From Gammaproteobacteria bacterium (GTDB lineage: Bacteria; Pseudomonadota; Gammaproteobacteria; Comchoanobacterales; Comchoanobacteraceae), in NCBI GenBank assembly GCA_030829925.1, contig JAURNZ010000017.1, positions 1 through 13,711 on the forward strand: a DNA stretch of 13,711 nucleotides, read 5' to 3'. The translations under genes and the position numbers were made by a program. The notes beneath the pieces are model-generated. The model was not told where the DNA came from. It searched no databases and saw nothing but the letters and a program-made list of their open reading frames with translations. Positions 6,318-13,711 of this stretch are shown here, in pieces (position 1 is the stretch's first letter; each line of letters begins with the position of its first letter).

Positions 6318-6339
6318 AATTGATCTCTCTTATTATTGG

Positions 6340-6368
6340 GTATAGTGTCAATTGATAGAGATTTCAAG
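6340..6368 (-). promoter_or_regulatory. Candidate heat-shock (sigma-32-like) promoter of clpB
   Basis: On the minus strand CTTGAAA (6362-6368) is followed after 14 nt by CACTATAC (6340-6347). The first element matches the sigma-32 -35 core; the second matches only 4 of 6 of the CCCCAT -10 core. The same bases also read as a vegetative promoter (TTGAAA, 17 nt, TATACC), so dual use is possible. It ends 23 bp before the clpB start. Confidence 0.4.
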
Positions 6369-6397
6369 TCAGGGTGCTGTTTTTGCTGATAAATTTA

Positions 6398-6637
6398 TTA
6401 ATTTAGATCTATCTTTTCAAAAGCTTCTGATAATTTGTCGTTATAATTTCTTTCTCGTGACCTCATTTCACTGCTTGTTGAATGAAAAAAAGATGAACCA
6501 GAAGTTAGTGAATAACCAGTTGGTGATTTTTCTAGTAATGCAGGATTAATCAAAGATAACTGACTTCTCATGGGGTTTGATGATGTATTTCTACTTGCTT
6601 TAATTGCTTTATTTTTCTTGTGAGGTTGTATCTTCAT
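6398..6637 (-). CDS. Small basic orphan protein, 79 aa
   Basis: I do not recognise a family. The N-terminus is strongly basic (MKIQPHKKNKAIKASR). The middle is rich in Ser, Thr, Asn and Pro, and the C-terminus is a charged probable helix (SEMRSRERNYNDKLSEAFEK). There is no signal peptide or membrane segment. An AAGG ribosome site about 10 nt before ATG supports the start. It is divergent from accD, and a good -10 (TACAAT, 6666-6671 on the complement) has no recognisable -35. A PmrA-like hexamer pair lies 2 nt upstream of that -10 in reverse orientation. It could be a small effector, a nucleic-acid binding peptide or a stress protein; the sequence does not decide. It is real enough to list because of its ribosome site, promoter and gap-filling position. 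Confidence 0.6.
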   Translation of the reverse strand: MKIQPHKKNKAIKASRNTSSNPMRSQLSLINPALLEKSPTGYSLTSGSSFFHSTSSEMRSRERNYNDKLSEAFEKIDLN

Positions 6638-6673
6638 AGTGGTTACCTTAAATTAGTAACTTAGCATTGTAAG

Positions 6674-6690
6674 CTTAATTTAATCTTAAT
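6674..6690 (+). promoter_or_regulatory. Perfect PmrA-like box between the 79-aa gene and accD
   Basis: CTTAATTTAATCTTAAT is an exact CTTAAT-N5-CTTAAT repeat on the plus strand, pointing to accD 72 bp away. Unlike the cassette promoters there is no TGn-type -10 at 10 nt; the hexamer there is TTGTTA. A weak TAGATT lies 6 nt downstream (6697-6702). On the other strand it sits directly before the TACAAT -10 of the 79-aa gene. It might therefore regulate either gene, or be a chance match in AT-rich DNA. Confidence 0.45.
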
Positions 6691-6762
6691 CCTCTTTAGA
6701 TTGTTAGACAGAAGAGATACTTTAAATTGAACAGCGTGTTTGTTTAAGGTAATATAATCTTC

Positions 6763-7614
6763 ATGGGTTGGTTATCAAAAATAATACCTGGACTAAAAAA
6801 AGTTAACAAACAAGCTGTACCAGATGGCGTTTGGGTTCAGTGTGTGGGATGTATGCAACCAGTATATAATCCTGACTATCAGTTAAATAAAATGGTTTGT
6901 ATCAAATGCGGTCACCATGGCTATTGGTCTGCAAGGACTCGACTGGAGCACTTTTTTGACATTGACACCTTTAAAGAGATTGGTGCAAATGTCAAAAGTA
7001 AAGATCATCTCAAATTTAAAGATTTAAAAGCTTATACAGATAGAATCAAGCAAGCTAAAAAAGTGACTGGCGAAGATGCTGCTCTAGTCGCTGGCTATGG
7101 CAAATTAAACGAAATTGATGTAGTGGCATGTGCCTTTGAGTTTAAATATATTGGTGGCTCGATGGATAGTGCAGTGGGCGAACGTTTTAAATTAGCTGTC
7201 ATGTATGCAATTAAACATCGGATGCCTGTTGTTTGCTTTAGTGCTTCTGGAGGCGCACGTATGCAAGAGGGTGTCATTTCATTATTACAGATGGCTAAAG
7301 TCTCAGCATTGATCGGTGAACTTGGTAAACAAGGGTTACCATTTATTTCAGTGCTTACCAATCCAACCACGGGCGGTGTGGCTGCTTCATTAGCTATGTT
7401 GGGTGATGTTAATATTGCTGAACCTAAAGCACTTATTGGCTTTACTGGCCCAAGAGTGATTGAGCAGACCATCAATGAAAAACTACCCAAAGGGTTTCAG
7501 CGTAGCGAATTTCTTTTAGCACGCGGGACAATCGATCAAATCGTTCACCGTCATGACCTTAGAAAAGAGATCACGCGCTGGATTAAAAAACTAGGTTATT
7601 ATCAACATGCATGA
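6763..7614 (+). CDS. accD: Acetyl-CoA carboxylase carboxyltransferase subunit beta
   Basis: AccD pairs with AccA to transfer the carboxyl group from carboxybiotin on AccB to acetyl-CoA, giving malonyl-CoA, the first committed step of fatty acid synthesis in the cytoplasm. The N-terminal zinc ribbon is intact: C27, C30, C46 and C49, the same positions as in E. coli. The crotonase-like domain follows, with SASGGARMQEG and NPTTGGVAAS as its glycine-rich motifs. At 283 residues it is shorter than the ~304 of E. coli, mainly at the C-terminus. The start MGWLSKI aligns with the family start; the ribosome site AAGG lies rather far (13 nt) upstream. It heads an operon and overlaps folC by 8 nt. Confidence 0.97.
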   Translation: MGWLSKIIPGLKKVNKQAVPDGVWVQCVGCMQPVYNPDYQLNKMVCIKCGHHGYWSARTRLEHFFDIDTFKEIGANVKSKDHLKFKDLKAYTDRIKQAKKVTGEDAALVAGYGKLNEIDVVACAFEFKYIGGSMDSAVGERFKLAVMYAIKHRMPVVCFSASGGARMQEGVISLLQMAKVSALIGELGKQGLPFISVLTNPTTGGVAASLAMLGDVNIAEPKALIGFTGPRVIEQTINEKLPKGFQRSEFLLARGTIDQIVHRHDLRKEITRWIKKLGYYQHA

Positions 7615-8866
7615 ATTATTTAAACAATTAGAAACTCGAATGGGTAAAGGCTCTAATGAGCAATTTGCTCATGGACAATCTGTTATTCGATCGTTTATTG
7701 AAGAAACCGGTCAAACATTTTCTAAACCTATAATTGCTGTTGCAGGGACGAATGGTAAAGGTAGTTGTGTTGCCACTTTAACTGAGATTTATTTGAGAGC
7801 AGGCTATCAAGTAGGCGCATATATTTCACCTCATTTAAACGATGTCATAGAAAGGTTCCTTTTGAATGGAAAGCCAATTGATGAACACAGTTTGAAACAA
7901 GTATTGATGCCATTGATGGCTGATGAACGATTGGCGTCGTTGTCATATTTTGAAATGTTAACATTATGTGCATGGCAATTATGGATGACCATTGACCCAG
8001 ATGTCATCATCATGGAAGTAGGTCTAGGTGGCAGACTGGATGCTGTCAGTGCTTTACCAGTCACGGCAGGAATCATCACAAGCATCGGTTTTGATCATGT
8101 GGCATGGTTGGGTGAAACTTTGGATGAAATTGCAGTTGAAAAAGTGGGTATCGCTAAACCAGGTATTCCTATGGTTATTGCTGAGCCAAATATGCCAACT
8201 GAAGCTATTGCTGTCATTGACCAAGTGGGTTCTAAATTATATCAAAGTGGTTTTGCGTATGAAGCACATGTGGTTGATCAAGATTTCATCTGGTCATGTG
8301 ATGGCCAGGTGTTACATCTACCAAGACCTAAACTGCATCCTCAGTCCGTTGGTGCTGCTTTAATGATGGTAAAAGCCTTGAATGATTATGTACCTGTTGA
8401 TGAAAGTTGTTTTGAATATGCGCTAACACATGCAGAAATTCCAGGCCGCTTTGAGTGTATCAATGATCACAAACAAATTTGGGTTGATGTTGCACACAAT
8501 GTACCTGCAGTTGAACACTTAATGCAGCGTTGGCCTTTTGACTGGGAAGAAACCTGTTGCATTGTTGCTATTAAGCAAACAAAAGATTGGAAAGGGATGC
8601 TCAAAACATTAATGACTGAGACCAAGCACATTTATGTTGTTAATATGGAAGACCCGCAAATGGTACCGGCAGATGAAATGATTAAATATATGAAGATAGA
8701 CGAGAGCTTTGTGCTTGAAGAAGCAGATCTTGCATCATTTTTAAATGTCATCAATGAAAAGACATTGGTGTTTGGTTCATTTAATTTAGTTAATGTTGCG
8801 CGTCAAATTGGTATTAATCAACTGGCTTGGGATGACCCTAATACACAAGGAGATGCGGATGCTTAG
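7607..8866 (+). CDS. folC: Dihydrofolate synthase / folylpolyglutamate synthase FolC
   Basis: FolC is a Mur-ligase-type enzyme that adds glutamate to dihydropteroate and then to folates, using ATP, in the cytoplasm. Visible motifs are the P-loop AGTNGKGS (46-53), ISPHL (73-77), EVGLGGRLDAV (137-147), EKVGIAKPG with probable carbamylated K179, PGRFE (279-283) and DVAHN (294-298). The length, 419 residues, is normal. The C-terminal domain departs from the usual motifs. GSFN stands where GSFH is typical (390-393), AIKQTKD replaces the usual GMLxDKD-like stretch, and DAVS replaces DATN. The N-terminal catalytic core looks complete, so I call it functional. The start overlaps the accD stop (ATGCATGA), implying translational coupling. 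It is followed by the SPOR gene with another 8-nt overlap. Confidence 0.95.
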   Translation: MHELFKQLETRMGKGSNEQFAHGQSVIRSFIEETGQTFSKPIIAVAGTNGKGSCVATLTEIYLRAGYQVGAYISPHLNDVIERFLLNGKPIDEHSLKQVLMPLMADERLASLSYFEMLTLCAWQLWMTIDPDVIIMEVGLGGRLDAVSALPVTAGIITSIGFDHVAWLGETLDEIAVEKVGIAKPGIPMVIAEPNMPTEAIAVIDQVGSKLYQSGFAYEAHVVDQDFIWSCDGQVLHLPRPKLHPQSVGAALMMVKALNDYVPVDESCFEYALTHAEIPGRFECINDHKQIWVDVAHNVPAVEHLMQRWPFDWEETCCIVAIKQTKDWKGMLKTLMTETKHIYVVNMEDPQMVPADEMIKYMKIDESFVLEEADLASFLNVINEKTLVFGSFNLVNVARQIGINQLAWDDPNTQGDADA

Positions 8867-9329
8867 TCCTTCAGCAAGACAATGGATGACAGCATTATTA
8901 TTGGCAATGATTGTTGGTTGGTGGATGCCAAAGATTATGCACCCACCCAGGGTATTGCCCACGCCTGTGAAAGATTTTATAGAAGCTTATGCACCACCAC
9001 ATCTAGATCCTGATGTGAAACCTGAACAGTTGACTGTTATAGCTGAGCCAAAAGTAGCTGAAAAGCCAAAAAAACAATCTCCAGCTTTAGTAAAATACGC
9101 AGTACAGATTGGAAGTTTTAAAGTACTTACGCAAATTCAATCTACAATTGATGATTTGAAAACACAAGGGTATACCGTTGTGGTACATCCTGTCGATTTA
9201 GATGGAAAAAAACTTTATCGAATTTGGGTTGGCTCTTTAGATTCGCGAGCGGCAGCAAAGAATTTACAAGCCGAGCTAAAAACACGTTTTAAACTACAAG
9301 GATTCGTTTTGAAATTGGGTGATTTATGA
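8859..9329 (+). CDS. dedD: SPOR-domain inner-membrane protein (DedD-like)
   Basis: This 156-residue protein is probably anchored in the inner membrane with a periplasmic SPOR domain that binds denuded peptidoglycan at the division septum. One membrane segment spans about residues 8-24 (rich in L, A, M, W). A Pro/Lys-rich linker runs to about 77. The SPOR domain covers about 78-152, with the typical YAVQIGSF start and a YRIWVGSL core. I choose ATG 8859 over longer frames starting at 8793 or 8853 because AAGGAG (8847-8852) sits 6 nt before it. The resulting 8-nt overlap with the folC stop matches the style of the operon. Position between folC and cvpA matches E. coli dedD, although overall similarity outside the SPOR domain is weak. 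It overlaps cvpA by ATGA. Confidence 0.85.
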   Translation: MLSPSARQWMTALLLAMIVGWWMPKIMHPPRVLPTPVKDFIEAYAPPHLDPDVKPEQLTVIAEPKVAEKPKKQSPALVKYAVQIGSFKVLTQIQSTIDDLKTQGYTVVVHPVDLDGKKLYRIWVGSLDSRAAAKNLQAELKTRFKLQGFVLKLGDL

Positions 9330-9904
9330 TTTATTCAGTAGTAGATATGGCCTTGGTCGGTGCAATTTCAGTTTCAGCTATATTTGGTTGGCTCAGAGGA
9401 TTTTGTACAGAGACATCATCATTATTGGGCTGGGTGGTTGCTTTGTGGTTGACAATGCTATTTACGCCTAAGCTCGAAGTGTATTTAGAACCTTATGTTC
9501 ATCAGCCTCAGATGCGTATCGCGTTAACTGCATTTGCAATCTTTTTTTCTTGTTTAATGTTGGTCAATGCACTCAGTGTTGTTTTAAGGACATTGATGAA
9601 TATGCTTGGTCTAGGCATGGTTGACCGTACTTTAGGTTTAGGTTTTGGGGTTGTTAGAGGTTTATTATTAGTGGGTGGTTTATTGATTCTTGGTGCAAGC
9701 ATGGGTTGGCATAATGAATCTTGGTGGAAAAAGTCACAAACCATTCCAACAATTCGACAAATGAGTTCAGCTTGTTGGCAAACATTGCCTAACACATTAG
9801 CTACACCAATCGAAAAGTGGTTTAAAGCAGAATATTCAGGCTCAAAACTAGCTGCTTGGATGAATCAAACAGACGAAAAAGAAAATGATAAGTCGAATGG
9901 TTAG
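9326..9904 (+). CDS. cvpA: CvpA family membrane protein
   Basis: CvpA-family inner-membrane proteins were named for colicin V production and are linked to envelope stress tolerance; the exact role is not settled. The 192-residue protein has four hydrophobic segments (about 5-22, 30-47, 64-86, 102-124). It carries the family motif DRTLGLGFGVVRG just before and into the fourth. The tail (about 125-192) is hydrophilic. Start and length fit the family, and the ATGA overlap with the SPOR gene indicates coupled translation. In most gammaproteobacteria purF follows; here a TonB-dependent receptor gene overlaps the last 20 nt instead. Confidence 0.93.
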   Translation: MIYSVVDMALVGAISVSAIFGWLRGFCTETSSLLGWVVALWLTMLFTPKLEVYLEPYVHQPQMRIALTAFAIFFSCLMLVNALSVVLRTLMNMLGLGMVDRTLGLGFGVVRGLLLVGGLLILGASMGWHNESWWKKSQTIPTIRQMSSACWQTLPNTLATPIEKWFKAEYSGSKLAAWMNQTDEKENDKSNG

Positions 9905-12251
9905 AAAAACTCTACTGGTTTTTTTTACAACTATCATATATGCCTTTTCATGGCAGGTGACGTCTGTAACTCCGCCAAGTCCAAATACTGTGATTTATGA
10001 TGCTTATGGCCAGAACGATTCTCCAGCCTTATCCTTCGATATGGTATCAGCATTTTTGACGGATTGGCCAGCATGGTTAACCATGCACATACCTGGATAT
10101 TTTTCAGAAAATAATTCAACCATAGACCCAGGTTTAATGGTACAGGGTGGTTCTCAAAACAATTACTTAAGTAATCCTAATACATGGGCATTTTATATCA
10201 ATGGTTTACCATGGCAATTACCATTGTCACATGCAGCACAGCCATGGCTAACACCCTCATTCAGTTGGGTTGGGATGAGTAGTATTGATCCTAATGTGTT
10301 TTTTCCTAATCAAAATGGTTCGTTATGGGTTGATTCTCATCGAGGTAATACCAATAATGAAAAGTCACTTGTGTTTTTCTATGATGGTGAAGGAACACAA
10401 CATTATGACTTTTGGCTTTCTCAGGTGCATAACCCAATGGGTTTTTCAGTTTGGTTTAAGCATGACATTGCACAAGGACATAGAGAAGATACAGATGGGC
10501 ATGATTCAAACTTGTTATTGCAGTTTAGTACTCAAACAAGCACTAGAACAGACCATTGGTCTTTACAATGGTATGACAGTCATGCCAATTTTAATCAAAG
10601 CATACCTTTAGAGCTTTATAGGGTGGCGCCCGAAGCTTTTTATGTTTCACCTAATATCATTGACCAGTCTGCGTATCGAGGCCAGTGGCAACGACAACAA
10701 TTGATCACAGATGATAAAATTTATCATCTATCTGTAGATGCAAAAATTCAGCATCAAGATGGCCAGTTTACCCATCCATTGAATGTAAGCTCTAATTGTA
10801 GTGATTTTTCTGGGGGAGAGCTGTGTTTATCCAGCCAGGCGATTGTTACTGATGCCAATGCAACCATTACAGCAAGTGATGTAGGTAGTCCTAGGAGTTA
10901 TGCTTTGGATAGCCAAAGTCATAATGACAGTCAAAGCTTTCAAGTGAACCAGCACATCGAAATAGATCGCAATGATGAGCATCGGTTTTATGGTCTTGAT
11001 TTACATTTTGTAGATACAGATTATGATGAAAATCACTATTTGGCACAATTAAGTAACAAAAGAGTTGCTACTGATGTTACCAGTGGTGGTTCGACTGTGA
11101 AATTAGGAGGCCTGAAAAGCACATCAAGTGACAATAGTACACTATCTAGTTTTAGTCGTGTTGATGCAACTCAAAAGGAAATAGATACTGTTTTATACGG
11201 TCTCGAACGTTGGCATTATCGTCCTCAAACAGTCATTGATTTGAAAGCTTCCTTTCATAACACCTATTATGATGCCAAAGACCATAGGGATAATACTAAT
11301 TTCACAGGTGCATCGGTTACAAGTAATAATCACTTTTACCGATTAAATCCTAGCATAGGCGTTACCCATCAATTAAACCCAAAATCATTTATCTTTGGGA
11401 ATTTTTATCAAGCAAACTTGCCTCCATCGCCACAAGCATTGGCGTGTAGTAATGCTTCAAATCCTTGTTATTGGCCAAGTGGTTTTTTCCAAGCAGGCGA
11501 TTTGTCACAAACGGTAGACAGTGGTTTAAGAGTTGGTTATGAACATACTGATTGGCATGTGATAAATGGTTTAAGTTGGGGTATTTCAGGTATGTGGCAA
11601 CACCATAATGATGACATCATCATGGTGCCCACGGATTGGATGCAAGGGTATTTAAGAAATGTAGATCAAACTCAGCGTTTGTCCTCAAATGTACATGCGC
11701 ATTGGATGCATGACAAGTGGCGTTTAGACAGTAATTATCAATATCAAAATGCTTATTATTCAAGTAGTTTCACAGTTGCCAAAGCGTATGATTCAGGCAA
11801 TCAGCAAGTGAGTTCCGGAGACCCAATGCCTGGATTGCCAAAACATCAATTAAGATTTAATTTGGGGTATCAAATGGCGCCTAACTTATCTCTCAAAGGT
11901 AATTGGCTCTTGGTCGGCAGTACAGAATATTACGGAAATTTTACCGGTGAAAAAAGCAGCCAAGAAAGTGGTCAATGGCAACTGACTGATTTGCCAGGGT
12001 ACGGCATTATGAGTGCAAGTGTGACTTGGCGTCCAACCTACCAACTTACAATGCAACTTAATATAAGTAATTTATTTAATAAGACCTATTTTACATCGGG
12101 AACATTTGGCAGTGCGCCTGATGCAGCCTATGTGCCAATGTCAGAGTTAAGAGATACAGGTTCAGGCATTATTCAAGGGATTGATGATCCTAGATTTGTA
12201 ATGCCAGGTGAATCTCGTCTTTGGACATTGATGCTTAAGCTTGCTTTTTAA
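9885..12251 (+). CDS. TonB-dependent receptor-like outer-membrane protein
   Basis: These outer-membrane beta-barrels import ligands such as iron complexes or vitamins using TonB energy; the substrate here is unknown. A signal peptide is visible (basic MISRMVRKT, then a hydrophobic stretch to about 25). A divergent plug covers about 50-155, including a QGGSQNNYLS segment and FYINGLPWQLP, equivalent to the usual 'IDGVPL' turn. The barrel follows, with NLFNKTYF (729-736) and a C-terminal Phe in LMLKLAF, the typical barrel-assembly signal. Cysteine pairs C305/C314 and C521/C528 suggest disulfide-closed surface loops. I see no clear TonB box. At 788 residues the size is normal. An alternative ATG at 9897 would give an 8-nt overlap (ATGGTTAG) like the other operon junctions and a cleaner signal peptide. 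The 3' end overlaps the convergent exporter gene by 17 bp. Confidence 0.85.
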   Translation: MISRMVRKTLLVFFTTIIYAFSWQVTSVTPPSPNTVIYDAYGQNDSPALSFDMVSAFLTDWPAWLTMHIPGYFSENNSTIDPGLMVQGGSQNNYLSNPNTWAFYINGLPWQLPLSHAAQPWLTPSFSWVGMSSIDPNVFFPNQNGSLWVDSHRGNTNNEKSLVFFYDGEGTQHYDFWLSQVHNPMGFSVWFKHDIAQGHREDTDGHDSNLLLQFSTQTSTRTDHWSLQWYDSHANFNQSIPLELYRVAPEAFYVSPNIIDQSAYRGQWQRQQLITDDKIYHLSVDAKIQHQDGQFTHPLNVSSNCSDFSGGELCLSSQAIVTDANATITASDVGSPRSYALDSQSHNDSQSFQVNQHIEIDRNDEHRFYGLDLHFVDTDYDENHYLAQLSNKRVATDVTSGGSTVKLGGLKSTSSDNSTLSSFSRVDATQKEIDTVLYGLERWHYRPQTVIDLKASFHNTYYDAKDHRDNTNFTGASVTSNNHFYRLNPSIGVTHQLNPKSFIFGNFYQANLPPSPQALACSNASNPCYWPSGFFQAGDLSQTVDSGLRVGYEHTDWHVINGLSWGISGMWQHHNDDIIMVPTDWMQGYLRNVDQTQRLSSNVHAHWMHDKWRLDSNYQYQNAYYSSSFTVAKAYDSGNQQVSSGDPMPGLPKHQLRFNLGYQMAPNLSLKGNWLLVGSTEYYGNFTGEKSSQESGQWQLTDLPGYGIMSASVTWRPTYQLTMQLNISNLFNKTYFTSGTFGSAPDAAYVPMSELRDTGSGIIQGIDDPRFVMPGESRLWTLMLKLAF

Positions 12252-13711
12252 AACTTGCTGATAACAAAATGGGTAAGAGCATTAAAGTACTTATACAAGC
12301 AACGCCAATCGAGAGACCACTTAATAAACTAAAATAAACCAGTGGTTTAAAGTGTGAAAATAACATTACGGAAAAGCCTACAATTAATGTAACTGTTGTT
12401 GTGATGATCGCGTAACCAATGCTTTTATATGTAATTAATAATGCTTGGTTAAACGGGTAAGATGCTAACTCTTTTTTAAATCTGTAAATAAATTGTATTG
12501 CAAAGTCAACAGCGAGACCCAAACTAATACCCGCAATGGTCATTGTCATAAAATCAAGCGGGATGGATAGCCACCCAAGTGTGCCAAAAACCATACACAT
12601 TGGAATAATATTGGGTATGAGTGCGCAAAGCATTAATCTTGGGTCTCTAAACAATACTAGCAAGATAACCCCGATAATCGTATATACCCAAAACAATATA
12701 CTTATTTGTGCATTTAATAAGCTTTGTAATACATTGTTATAAAGCCAATATAAACCAGTTACATCATGATGGACTTTAGGGTTCATATGGTGGTCTAGGT
12801 AGGTTTCAATATCTGTGATTAATTTGTCGCGATTAAGTTTTGTATCTGAATCAGGCAAATAAACAACCACCCTTGCTAATTCACCATTTTTTGCCAAATA
12901 TGGGTCCATTAGAACCGCTTTGTCATTTTTAGGGATGCTATTAAGCGATAATTTGAGAAGCTTAGGACCTAAAACACTTCCATGTACACCCTCGAGTAAT
13001 TGAACCACAGTGTCAATCGAAAGTACTTTTCGAACACCTGGTTGTTTAGTTAAAAAATGTTCTAATTGTCTAATTTGGTCAAGACCTTCCTTTTGAATCC
13101 AATAGTTTTTACTAGGGTATTCAAGTAAAATGTCTAGTGTACTTGTACCTGCTAATTCGTTATCAATCAATTTAATGCTTTTTACCATATCAGTATCTGA
13201 AGTGAAATAGTCCACAAATCTATTTTCAACAGTTATATATTGTGTGCCCCATCCAAAAAATAAAATAGATGCTAATGCAGTTAAAATAATAGTTCTTTTA
13301 TTATTTGAAGTAATTGAAACAAATTTATTTGGCCAGTTTGGTTCAGTTCTATCGTTTAGTACTGCTTTTTTTTGGTTGAATTTTATCGCGGGTAATAACG
13401 TAAAGCAAACAATGAATGCTAAAGGGATACTCAATGACATTATAAGACCAAAATCAATGATTGGTTGAATGTCACATAAAGTAAGCGATAAAAAACCTAC
13501 CATTGTTGTCAGACATGAATATGCGATAGGTGTTTTAAGTTCACGAACGGTGGTTTGTATGATTTTTGATTGTGATAAACGTTTATTTCTTAATGAGACC
13601 TCTTGAAAACGTAAGACAATATAAATAATAAATGTCAAACTAATGACAAATAAAATTGGTGGATAGTTTGCGCTAGCGATGGTCAAGGGCCATTTAAAAA
13701 ATGAAAATATA
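12235..13711 (-). CDS. RND/MMPL-family exporter, N-terminus cut by window edge
   Basis: This resembles the 'predicted exporter of the RND superfamily' group (two repeats of six membrane segments with large periplasmic loops), inner-membrane proteins that often move lipids or hydrophobic compounds using the proton gradient. The frame stays open to the right edge: 491 codons are visible and codons upstream of the TTG at 13686 (reading FFKWP) continue the protein. TTG is therefore not the likely start, and about one third of a typical ~750-850-residue member is missing. Visible are the last helices of the first repeat (with GFLSLTLCDIQPIIDFG), a loop with ENRFVDYF, and the complete second repeat with GISLGLAVDFAIQFIYRF, whose Asp is the likely proton-relay position, ending in SASFKKQA. 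No terminator separates it from the convergent receptor gene. Partner and substrate cannot be named. Confidence 0.85.
   Translation of the reverse strand, partial: IFSFFKWPLTIASANYPPILFVISLTFIIYIVLRFQEVSLRNKRLSQSKIIQTTVRELKTPIAYSCLTTMVGFLSLTLCDIQPIIDFGLIMSLSIPLAFIVCFTLLPAIKFNQKKAVLNDRTEPNWPNKFVSITSNNKRTIILTALASILFFGWGTQYITVENRFVDYFTSDTDMVKSIKLIDNELAGTSTLDILLEYPSKNYWIQKEGLDQIRQLEHFLTKQPGVRKVLSIDTVVQLLEGVHGSVLGPKLLKLSLNSIPKNDKAVLMDPYLAKNGELARVVVYLPDSDTKLNRDKLITDIETYLDHHMNPKVHHDVTGLYWLYNNVLQSLLNAQISILFWVYTIIGVILLVLFRDPRLMLCALIPNIIPMCMVFGTLGWLSIPLDFMTMTIAGISLGLAVDFAIQFIYRFKKELASYPFNQALLITYKSIGYAIITTTVTLIVGFSVMLFSHFKPLVYFSLLSGLSIGVACISTLMLLPILLSASFKKQA

Noticed and set aside
6753..6758. TATAAT 5 nt before the accD start as its -10
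   Set aside because: It would place the transcript start at about the ATG, making a leaderless message, and the nearest -35-like TTGAAC is 20 nt away; more likely AT-rich leader sequence.
8793..8858. Upstream starts of the SPOR protein (ATG 8793 or 8853)
   Set aside because: AAGGAG lies 6 nt before ATG 8859, and the 8793 start would overlap folC by 74 nt and add residues before the membrane anchor.
13684..13686. TTG as the true start of the RND exporter
   Set aside because: The frame continues to the window edge and the first membrane segments of the family are missing, so the gene extends beyond the window.

Overview
The window looks like a moderately AT-rich gammaproteobacterial chromosome. 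The block accD-folC-SPOR protein-cvpA at 6763-9904 is the classic gammaproteobacterial order. What makes the window unusual is the leftmost 3.8 kb. It holds five consecutive minus-strand genes of unrecognised function, four of them preceded by a tandem hexamer site (aTTAAT-N5-cTTAAT, 11-bp period). That matches the PmrA box of enteric bacteria and the PmrA site known upstream of icm/dot and effector genes in Legionella and Coxiella. My inference is a Dot/Icm-bearing lineage (Legionellales or a relative) and a small cluster of candidate secreted effectors. No secretion-system gene is in the window, so this remains a hypothesis.

Layout. 1-3726 (minus strand): a partial gene cut by the left edge (1-612), then proteins of 324, 140, 203 and 141 residues. 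Three junctions carry nearly the same ~120-bp module: a terminator hairpin for the upstream gene, a conserved spacer, and the PmrA-type promoter of the next gene. The promoter-proximal 76 bp is also shared by the 140- and 141-residue genes at 74 of 76 positions. In the four full cassettes the hexamer pair sits exactly 10 nt before an extended -10 (TGn plus a TATAAT-like hexamer). The partial fifth gene has the same spacing with a degenerate box and a perfect TGATATAAT. Two of the proteins carry C-terminal features reminiscent of effectors: a CaaX-like tail (CTIS) and a glutamate-rich block.

3822-6637 (minus strand): the disaggregase clpB, with a candidate heat-shock promoter, followed upstream by a 79-residue basic orphan protein. 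No terminator separates clpB from the first effector-like gene. The divergent gap 6638-6762 holds a perfect CTTAAT-N5-CTTAAT site pointing towards accD, but without the spacing to a -10 seen in the cassettes.

6763-12251 (plus strand): accD, folC, a SPOR-domain protein, cvpA and a TonB-dependent receptor-like outer-membrane protein. Every junction overlaps (8, 8, 4 and 20 nt), so this is one translationally coupled unit. The receptor stands where purF normally follows cvpA. 12235-13711 (minus strand): the C-terminal part of an RND/MMPL-type exporter, convergent with and overlapping the receptor gene by 17 bp and cut by the right edge.

No rRNA, tRNA, transposase or CRISPR array was seen. No gene-free stretch exceeds about 205 bases.
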